DNA from: HGM05232 sp036661515 | GTDB lineage: Bacteria; Bacteroidota; Bacteroidia; Bacteroidales; Muribaculaceae | Direction: 5' to 3' | Length of the DNA stretch: 13,042 nucleotides | Assembly: GCA_036661515.1 (NCBI GenBank) | Contig: JAVWYO010000054.1 | Coordinates: forward strand, 1-13,042 | Shown: positions 7,448 through 13,042 of the stretch, piece after piece | Numbering within the stretch: position 1 is the first letter of the stretch | Layout of the letters: every line of letters begins with the position of its first letter | The notes under the pieces: generated by a model | What the model saw: only the letters and a program-made list of their open reading frames with translations | Databases searched by the model: none | Told to the model about the DNA's origin: nothing | Made by a program: the position numbers and the translations under genes

Positions 7448-8950
7448 TTAACCTACTTCAGCAAGTATCTTTTTGCCTTTCTCAATAGCCTCATCAATAG
7501 TTCCTACGTTGAGGAATGCTTGTTCGGGATATTCATCCATATCGCCATTAAGAATCATCTTAAATCCTCTTATTGTCTCATTAAGTGGGACCATTACTCC
7601 CGAAACGCCAGTAAATTGTTCTGCAACAAAGAATGGCTGTGACAAGAAGCGTTGTGCACGACGTGCACGAGCCACCACGAGTTTATCCTCATCGCTAAGT
7701 TCATCGACACCAAGAATTGCAATAATATCTTGTAATTCATTATATTTTTGTAGCAATTGTTTTACTGATTGCGCTGTATTATAATGATCTTCACCTATTA
7801 CGTGTGGGTCAAGGATGCGTGATGTTGACTCAAGAGGGTCTACAGCTGGATAAATACCAAGTTCTGTAATCTTACGACTTAATACTGTCGTTGCATCAAG
7901 GAAACTAAATGTTGTCGCTGGTGCAGGGTCGGTTAAGTCATCAGCAGGCACATAAATTGCCTGAATTGAGGTAATTGAGCCTTGTTTTGTTGAGGTAATA
8001 CGTTCCTGTAATTTACCCATTTCTGATGCAAGAGTAGGTTGATAACCCACTGCCGAAGGCATACGTCCTAACAATGCCGATACTTCGGAACCTGCTTGGG
8101 TAAAACGGAATATATTATCAATAAACAGCAATATCTCTTTTCCGCCTCCATCTTGATCTCTAAATTGCTCTGCAACCGTAAGTCCTGACAGTGCTACGCG
8201 AAGACGAGCTCCGGGAGGTTCATTCATTTGCCCAAAGACTAATGTACCTTGTGATTCGCCAAGTTCTTTCATGTCAACATCTTCAAGGTTCCATTCGCCA
8301 CGAGCCATGCCCTCTTTGAATTTCTCGCCATATCTGATAACGCCACTTTCAATCATTTCACGAAGTAGGTCATTACCCTCACGAGTACGCTCGCCTACCC
8401 CTGTAAAGACAGAAAATCCGTTGTGTCCTTTTGCTATATTGTGAATCATTTCCATGATTAGCACCGTCTTTCCTACTCCAGCACCACCGAAAAGCCCAAT
8501 TTTTCCTCCTTTTGAATAAGGTTCCAGCAAATCGATTACTTTGATACCTGTGAATAGAACTTCTTGACTTATAGCCAATTCAGAAAATTCGGGAGCATCT
8601 TGGTGTATCGAGCGCAAATTAGGATTTTTTAATTCAGCTAAGTGGTCAATTGGCTGACCAATGACGTTAAGCAATCGCCCCTTCACCTGTTCGCCTGTGG
8701 GAACGGTTATAGGAGAACCTAAATTAATCACTTTTACACCACGCTGTAACCCATCGGTACTTTCCATCGCAACGCAGCGCACGGTGTCTTCACCTATATG
8801 TTGCTCTACTTCAAGTATTAACTCCGAGCCATCTTCACGCACAATCTTTAGCGCTGTGTAGATAGGTGGTACAGCATTACCTTCGCCTTCAAAGGTTACG
8901 TCCACAACCGGGCCGATTATCTGTGTTATTTTTCCAAAATTATCGCTCAT
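7448..8950 (-). CDS. atpD: F1Fo ATP synthase beta subunit (catalytic)
   Basis: Catalytic subunit of F1. Numbering from the ATG at 8950 (500 residues): P-loop GGAGVGKT at 155-162, catalytic Glu187 and Arg188 in GERTREG, signature PAVDPLESTS at 368-377 and the lever motif DELSDED at 416-422. All catalytic residues are present. Between ESGVI (201-205) and the QMNEPPG motif (241-247) there is an insertion of about 25-30 mostly charged residues relative to E. coli. The open frame also has a GTG two codons upstream (8956), but ATG with MSDNFGKITQIIGPVVDV fits the usual N-terminus better. It is the first gene of the ATP synthase block, 47 bp after the nuoH stop, and no promoter of the Bacteroides type was seen in that gap. 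Confidence 0.97.
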   Translation of the reverse strand: MSDNFGKITQIIGPVVDVTFEGEGNAVPPIYTALKIVREDGSELILEVEQHIGEDTVRCVAMESTDGLQRGVKVINLGSPITVPTGEQVKGRLLNVIGQPIDHLAELKNPNLRSIHQDAPEFSELAISQEVLFTGIKVIDLLEPYSKGGKIGLFGGAGVGKTVLIMEMIHNIAKGHNGFSVFTGVGERTREGNDLLREMIESGVIRYGEKFKEGMARGEWNLEDVDMKELGESQGTLVFGQMNEPPGARLRVALSGLTVAEQFRDQDGGGKEILLFIDNIFRFTQAGSEVSALLGRMPSAVGYQPTLASEMGKLQERITSTKQGSITSIQAIYVPADDLTDPAPATTFSFLDATTVLSRKITELGIYPAVDPLESTSRILDPHVIGEDHYNTAQSVKQLLQKYNELQDIIAILGVDELSDEDKLVVARARRAQRFLSQPFFVAEQFTGVSGVMVPLNETIRGFKMILNGDMDEYPEQAFLNVGTIDEAIEKGKKILAEVG

Positions 8951-8997
8951 AATCACGAAATCTATTGGGTTATTATTATCTCTTTAATTCTTATCAT

Positions 8998-10074
8998 TTA
9001 AAAATGCAAGCCGTAAATTACAATTAGCACCATTAATATAAGGTTTACCAAGTTTATTGGTAACAAATATTTCCATTCAAGTGAAAGTAATTGGTCTATT
9101 CTTAGTCGAGGAAATGTCCACTTAAACCAGATGATTATAAATGACACTGCAATTGCTTTGCCAAAGAACCATACTACCGATGGGATATAATCCATTACAC
9201 CATTAAAACCTTCCCAACCCGGTATGTGCAATGGCATCCAACCTCCTAAAAATAGCAATGTAGCAACTCCCGATACTATAAATAAATTTAGATATTCAGC
9301 AAGATAGAAAAAGCCAAAGTGAATACCTGAATACTCGGTGTGATAACCAGCTGTCAACTCTGATTCGGCCTCTGGTAAGTCAAATGGGCCTCGGTTGGTT
9401 TCGGCTGTACCGGCTATCAAATAAATGATAAATGCTATTATTGCAGGTATATGTCCCGAAAATATAAACCATAAATCTTTTTGAGCTTCGATAATGCCAG
9501 GTACGGTCATTGTGCCTGCAAATACTACCATTGTCAATATTGATAGACCTATTGATAACTCATAGCTCACCATTTGGGCGCCACTTCGCATTGCTCCGAT
9601 AAGAGTAAACTTATTGTTACTCGACCAACCAGCAAGCAAAATACCAAGAACACCTATACTCGAAACTGCAACAAGGAAGAATATTCCTATATTAAAATTT
9701 ATAATTTGTAATCCATTACCCCATGGAAGAACGGCAAATGCCATCATCGAGGCAACTATTACAAGATATGGAGCAAGAGCAAAAAGAAATTTATCGACAT
9801 GATTTATCGTAATCAACTCCTTTATTAATATCTTGAACATATCGGCGACACTCTGAAGAACGCCAAATGGACCGACGCGATTCGGACCTAAACGACACTG
9901 AAATGCACCACATACTTTTCTTTCAAAATAAATATAGAATAATGCCAAGACAGCATATAACAATAGCAACGCTACTCCTATCAATACACATTCTACTACT
10001 ATCGTAAGCCATAAAGGCATAAATCCGAGTAGCAATTCATTTATCCAATTGGTGACTAAACTGAAGTCAAACAT
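8998..10074 (-). CDS. nuoH: NADH-quinone oxidoreductase subunit H (NuoH)
   Basis: Membrane subunit of complex I (ND1 homologue) that forms the quinone chamber with NuoB and NuoD and starts the proton path. Of 358 residues, about eight hydrophobic segments are visible. The two signature loops are intact: FERKVCGAFQCRLGPNRVGP at 50-69 and AETNRGPFDLPEAESEL at 224-240, the latter acidic loop lining the quinone site. The gene follows nuoCD directly (36 bp gap). In complete nuo operons nuoE, nuoF and nuoG lie between D and H, so their absence here is visible in the layout. It is the last nuo gene before the ATP synthase block; in usual operons nuoI would follow. Confidence 0.98.
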   Translation of the reverse strand: MFDFSLVTNWINELLLGFMPLWLTIVVECVLIGVALLLLYAVLALFYIYFERKVCGAFQCRLGPNRVGPFGVLQSVADMFKILIKELITINHVDKFLFALAPYLVIVASMMAFAVLPWGNGLQIINFNIGIFFLVAVSSIGVLGILLAGWSSNNKFTLIGAMRSGAQMVSYELSIGLSILTMVVFAGTMTVPGIIEAQKDLWFIFSGHIPAIIAFIIYLIAGTAETNRGPFDLPEAESELTAGYHTEYSGIHFGFFYLAEYLNLFIVSGVATLLFLGGWMPLHIPGWEGFNGVMDYIPSVVWFFGKAIAVSFIIIWFKWTFPRLRIDQLLSLEWKYLLPINLVNLILMVLIVIYGLHF

Positions 10075-10110
10075 ATTATATTATAATTACTATATATTCT
10101 TAATTCAAAA

Positions 10111-11739
10111 TTATCGGTCTATATCTGGCACAACGTAATCAAGCGAACCTCCTATTGATATAAGGTCGGCTATCTTTGAGCCTCGTGTTATATGATCTAT
10201 TACACTTATTAATGCAAGGCCAGGACTATTAAACTTAACTCGATAAGGTGTCTTTTCACCTGTACTTTCAATATACACTCCAAAAGCGCCTCGACTCGCT
10301 TCTACTTGCTGGAACCAGTGTCCTGCAGGGAGCTTGATTATCTTAGGAACCTTTGCGCAATAATCTCCTTCTGGTATATTATCTACAAGTTGCTCAAGTA
10401 TTTTTATCGATTCTTCTATCTCTTTCATTCTCGCCATGTAACGGTCAAATACATCTCCTTCATGCAAAATGACTTCCTCAAAATCGAGTTCTCCATATAC
10501 TGCATAAGGCGAAGTCTTACGTATATCGCAAGCCCAACCCGATGCACGTCCCGAAGGCCCAGTTATGCCATAACTTATAGCATCGGCGGTGGTTAAATGT
10601 CCCACACCTTTCATTCTATTTTGTGCAATAACATTTCCTGTAAATAGCTGATGATACTCCTTTAAACGTGCTGGCATAACAGCACAAAACTCCTTAACTT
10701 GTTTTTGAAAATCTGGGTGCAAGTCGGCAATCACACCTCCTATGGTGTTATAATTAAACGTCATGCGTGCACCACAAGTCTTTTCAAATATATCAAGAAT
10801 TAATTCTCGTTCGCGAAATCCATAAAATAGTGCCGTAGTAGCGCCTAAGTCCATACAAAATGTTCCAAAAAACAATAAGTGCGAAGAGATGCGCATAAGT
10901 TCGTCCATCATTACGCGAATTACTTGCGCACGACGTGGCACTTCAAGTTCCATTGCTTTCTCAACACATAGGCATAGGCAATGTCTATTTTGCTGAGCCG
11001 ATAAATAATCAAGACGGTCAGTAAAATGAAGTGTTTGTGGATATGTCAACCCTTCACATAGCTTTTCAATACCTCGATGAATGTAGCCACAATAAAGGTC
11101 TATCTTATTAATCTTTTCTCCATCAAGCGACGTGCGGAAACGTAGCACGCCATGAGTTGCTGGGTGTTGCGGACCTATATTCACTACATATTCTTGTGGC
11201 TCGAAAACGATCTTTTCTTTCTTAGTTATTTTCCCTTCAGAATCTTCCACATAGCTCACCGTGCTATCCTCTATCGCTTCATGATTAAGGCGAATAGGAT
11301 TTATATCGGGATTATCATCATAATCTTTTCTAAATGGATAACCCACCCAATCATTACGCAAGAATAAGCGTCGCATGTCGGGGTGATTAATGAATTTTAT
11401 TCCGTAAAAGTCAAATACTTCTCTTTCATAAAGATTTGCTGAAGCCCACAAGTCGGTAATACTGTGAAGCATTGGATTATCTCTATCTTCTGTCGTAACT
11501 TTTACAGATAAATGAGTAGCTCGCTTTGTAGATGTAAAATAATACATGCAACCCATCATATCTTTCCAATCCATTCCTATAATCGACACAAGATAATCGA
11601 AGTCTAAATCAGCATCTTCTTTTAAGGCCTTAGCCATTGTGTGCCATTGGGCATCTGGAATTGTCACGCATAGCACTTCGCCCTCATCAAATATTGCATC
11701 AGGGAACAGGTTGCCGATTTTTTCTTGAATATTTACCAT
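10111..11739 (-). CDS. nuoCD: NADH-quinone oxidoreductase fused subunit C/D (NuoCD)
   Basis: Fusion of the 30-kDa and 49-kDa subunits of the complex I peripheral arm. Residues 1 to about 145 are the C part, with the 30-kDa signature YEREVFDFYG (104-113) and HPDMRRLFLRNDW (119-131). A charged linker covers about 145-182. The D part starts with GPQHPATHG at 189-197. His196 and Tyr245 (in RLDYLSA) are spaced exactly like His38 and Tyr87 of Thermus Nqo4, the residues that bind the quinone headgroup. The C-terminus DYVVPDIDR closes the D domain as in the family. Length 542 is less than E. coli NuoCD (about 600), mostly through a short C part and linker. It is 39 bp after nuoB and 36 bp before nuoH. 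Confidence 0.97.
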   Translation of the reverse strand: MVNIQEKIGNLFPDAIFDEGEVLCVTIPDAQWHTMAKALKEDADLDFDYLVSIIGMDWKDMMGCMYYFTSTKRATHLSVKVTTEDRDNPMLHSITDLWASANLYEREVFDFYGIKFINHPDMRRLFLRNDWVGYPFRKDYDDNPDINPIRLNHEAIEDSTVSYVEDSEGKITKKEKIVFEPQEYVVNIGPQHPATHGVLRFRTSLDGEKINKIDLYCGYIHRGIEKLCEGLTYPQTLHFTDRLDYLSAQQNRHCLCLCVEKAMELEVPRRAQVIRVMMDELMRISSHLLFFGTFCMDLGATTALFYGFRERELILDIFEKTCGARMTFNYNTIGGVIADLHPDFQKQVKEFCAVMPARLKEYHQLFTGNVIAQNRMKGVGHLTTADAISYGITGPSGRASGWACDIRKTSPYAVYGELDFEEVILHEGDVFDRYMARMKEIEESIKILEQLVDNIPEGDYCAKVPKIIKLPAGHWFQQVEASRGAFGVYIESTGEKTPYRVKFNSPGLALISVIDHITRGSKIADLISIGGSLDYVVPDIDR

Positions 11740-11778
11740 TATATATATTGTATATACTTTAGTTCTTAACTTTACTTA

Positions 11779-12387
11779 TCACTTATCGTTTTCTTCTATG
11801 GGGTGCTCCTTGAGAAAATCTTCAATCTTCTCTTGGCGGTTTATTCCTCCAAAGAATTTTTCAACCTTCAACTTACGTTGCAATTGCATCATGCCATAGA
11901 ACATTGCTTCGGGGCGCGGTGGACAACCAGGAATATATACATCTACTGGTATTATCTCACCTACACCTTTTACAACATGATAAGATTTACGAAAAGGACC
12001 GCCCGAAACAGCACATCCTCCTACGGCTATCACATACTTAGGCTCTGCCAATTGTTCATAAAGACGACGCACTACGGGAGCCATACGATGTACTATCGTT
12101 CCAGCAACCATGATAAAGTCGGCTTGGCGAGGACTGGCTCGCGCTACTTCAAATCCAAAACGTGCCATATCATAACGAGCGGCACCAAGCGAAATAAATT
12201 CAATTCCGCAACAACTCGTGGCGAAAGTCAATGGCCAAAGCGAATTTGACCTTCCCCAATTTATAAGTTCATCAAATGCACCAACAACTACGTTAGTACC
12301 CGACTCCTTTAATTCCGTTATAAGACCATCAATGTATTCATTATCCTTGAAGTCTTCTTTCTCCATCCCTTTTATCTTTACTTCCAT
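11779..12387 (-). CDS. nuoB: NADH-quinone oxidoreductase subunit B (NuoB), cluster N2
   Basis: Peripheral-arm subunit that carries the terminal [4Fe-4S] cluster N2, which hands electrons to the quinone. With the start used here (202 residues) the ligands are the tandem Cys59-Cys60 in TSCCGIEF, Cys125 in GGCAVSGG and Cys155 in PGCPPRP. The loop ARASPRQAD is also typical. An in-frame ATG 21 bp further upstream (12408) would give 209 residues and overlap nuoA by 31 bp. I prefer the ATG at 12387, because a perfect AAAGGAG lies 7 nt before it and the resulting N-terminus (MEVKIKGMEKEDF) looks like other Bacteroidales NuoB; the overlap with nuoA is then 10 bp. The overlap implies translational coupling of A and B. 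Confidence 0.95.
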   Translation of the reverse strand: MEVKIKGMEKEDFKDNEYIDGLITELKESGTNVVVGAFDELINWGRSNSLWPLTFATSCCGIEFISLGAARYDMARFGFEVARASPRQADFIMVAGTIVHRMAPVVRRLYEQLAEPKYVIAVGGCAVSGGPFRKSYHVVKGVGEIIPVDVYIPGCPPRPEAMFYGMMQLQRKLKVEKFFGGINRQEKIEDFLKEHPIEENDK

Positions 12388-12752
12388 TCTAATGCTCCTT
12401 TCCGCCATGCATAAGCTAAGCCTAAAATTAACACGCCCAAGAACACTGAAATACTGATTAAGCCGGCACTGCCAAGACTCCTACAGATTACTGCCCATGG
12501 AAATAAAAACACTGTTTCTACATCAAACATTAAGAAAAGAATTGCAAATAGGTAATAACCTACCTTAAATTGCATCATACTTTCACCTCGTGTAGGAATA
12601 CCGCACTCATACGCTTCACCTTTCTGAACGGTAAATGAACGAGGCGAAATTAGACCAGCTATAAATAGCGCAATTGCCACAAGAAACAATCCTGTAAGCA
12701 CCGCAACCACCATCACTGTCGTACTCTGAATACCAAATACTGATAAATCCAT
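12378..12752 (-). CDS. nuoA: NADH-quinone oxidoreductase subunit A (NuoA)
   Basis: Small membrane subunit of complex I (ND3 homologue) near the quinone chamber. Its 124 residues show three membrane segments (about 10-34, 64-88, 95-116). The loop after the first holds YECG with Cys50, the equivalent of the mitochondrial ND3 switch cysteine (E. coli has FESG instead). The second helix carries Asp77 and Glu79 in LFLMFDVETVFLF, matching E. coli D79 and E81. It ends YAWRKGALEWK, the usual conserved end. It is the first gene of the cluster: upstream lies only the leader and candidate promoter. Its 3' end overlaps the nuoB start. Confidence 0.97.
   Translation of the reverse strand: MDLSVFGIQSTTVMVVAVLTGLFLVAIALFIAGLISPRSFTVQKGEAYECGIPTRGESMMQFKVGYYLFAILFLMFDVETVFLFPWAVICRSLGSAGLISISVFLGVLILGLAYAWRKGALEWK
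12395..12401 (-). promoter_or_regulatory. Shine-Dalgarno site of nuoB
   Basis: AAAGGAG on the minus strand, inside the nuoA 3' end, 7 nt before the ATG at 12387. It decides between the two candidate nuoB starts: it lies downstream of the ATG at 12408 and so can only serve 12387. Strong Shine-Dalgarno sites are rare in Bacteroidota, and I saw no comparable one before nuoCD or atpD, so its appearance here is worth noting but could be partly chance. Confidence 0.55.
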
Positions 12753-12887
12753 ATTATAATTAACTCAATTAAATTCTAAACCATAATTGTAACTTCTCAA
12801 ATCCAAAGACGACTCCCATGCTAAGACTCTTATAGTCATAGACATAACAACGAATACTTGTATTTAAAGCGTTACAGTTCTTATTTC
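12753..12887 (-). other. nuoA leader with hairpin and 26-codon upstream ORF
   Basis: Untranslated leader predicted from the candidate promoter, about 135 nt. It holds a hairpin at 12821-12841 (8-position stem with one U-U mismatch, 5-nt loop ATAAG). It also holds a small ORF at 12845-12765 that starts MSMTIRVLAW, is 26 codons long and stops 12 bp before the nuoA start; the hairpin lies inside this ORF. A leader peptide that affects nuoA expression is possible, but in such a short stretch both can arise by chance, and I see no run of one regulatory codon type. Confidence refers to there being a functional element. Confidence 0.25.
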
Positions 12888-12893
12888 GCAATG

Positions 12894-12926
12894 CAAATAT
12901 AGTCATTCTTTTGATTTCTCGGCAAA
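12894..12926 (-). promoter_or_regulatory. Candidate Bacteroides-type promoter of the nuo-atp cluster
   Basis: On the minus strand TTTG (12926-12923) is followed after 21 nt by TATATTTG (12901-12894), a perfect match to the TAnnTTTG -7 element with a -33 TTTG of the Bacteroidota primary sigma factor. Transcription would start near 12887, giving a leader of about 135 nt before nuoA. No comparable pair was seen in the nuoH-atpD or atpG-nuoI gaps, so this could be the promoter for the whole cluster. Spacing is at the long side of what I would expect for this class. Confidence 0.6.
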
Positions 12927-12991
12927 GCAAGCACATATAATAATTGTCAAATTTTGCCCCGAAAAGATTCTAAAGCTCGTATAATTTCAAC

Positions 12992-13042
12992 ATGGCAGAT
13001 AACTCTTTACCCAGTAGCAATAATTATAGGACAAGTCTGCTG
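12992..13042 (+). CDS. Possible 5' end of a divergent gene, cut by the window edge
   Basis: An open frame of 17 codons starts with ATG at 12992 (MADNSLPSSNNYRTSLL) and runs off the right edge without a stop. An in-frame TAA at 12971-12973 makes this ATG the first possible one in its frame. It faces away from nuoA, so 12753-12991 would be a divergent promoter region of 239 bp. No clear promoter for it was seen; the best match (TTCTTTTG at 12906-12913, with TTTC 18 nt before it) has two mismatches to the Bacteroides consensus. The fragment is too short to recognise a family and may not be a gene. Confidence 0.35.
   Translation, partial: MADNSLPSSNNYRTSLL

Noticed and set aside
7322..7642. Plus-strand open frame of 106 codons across the atpC-atpD junction
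   Set aside because: Antisense to two well-supported genes, composition is Phe/Ser/Lys/Tyr-rich noise, and no family resemblance.
8951..8956. GTG start of atpD two codons upstream of the ATG
   Set aside because: The ATG at 8950 gives the normal beta N-terminus; nothing favours the GTG.
8951..8997. Separate promoter for the ATP synthase block in the nuoH-atpD gap
   Set aside because: TAGATTTC (8964-8957) is one base off TAnnTTTG, but no -33 TTTG lies at the right distance and transcription would start on the ATG itself.
11803..12249. Plus-strand open frame of 148 codons antisense to nuoB
   Set aside because: It lies wholly opposite the strongly conserved NuoB, has no recognisable domain or promoter, and reads like complement of conserved codons.

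Overview
This AT-rich window is one long gene cluster, all transcribed on the minus strand, that encodes two proton-translocating machines. It suggests a member of the Bacteroidales (Bacteroidota), probably an anaerobe. The pointers are: fused NuoCD; no NuoEFG where those genes normally sit; the split ATP synthase order atpD-C then B-E-F-H-A-G; an AtpB with a long exported N-terminal extension; an epsilon subunit without its C-terminal helices; and a candidate promoter of the Bacteroides type (TTTG / TAnnTTTG).

Layout in the direction of transcription (right to left). At about 12753-12991 there is a divergent intergenic region. It holds a candidate promoter, a leader of about 135 nt with a small hairpin and a 26-codon ORF, and, facing the other way, what may be the first 17 codons of a plus-strand gene cut off by the window edge. 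Then come nuoA, nuoB, nuoCD and nuoH (12752-8998), a complete eight-gene F1Fo ATP synthase block atpD-atpC-atpB-atpE-atpF-atpH-atpA-atpG (8950-2255), and then the rest of complex I: nuoI, nuoJ, nuoK and the first 252 codons of nuoL (2162-1). nuoM and nuoN are expected beyond the left edge. No gene-free stretch exceeds 300 bases.

The most notable point is architectural: a whole ATP synthase operon sits inside the nuo operon, between nuoH and nuoI, in the same orientation and with both flanking nuo parts intact. Gaps between genes are mostly 2-40 bp. The longest internal gap is the atpG-nuoI junction (92 bp), which holds a GU-paired hairpin that is stable only as minus-strand RNA. Complex I (without an NADH-oxidising module here, so probably fed by ferredoxin or another donor and reducing menaquinone) and ATP synthase may therefore share one transcript. 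That would tie expression of a proton exporter to that of the enzyme using the gradient. Co-transcription and the donor are inferences; the gene order and the sequence motifs are directly visible.
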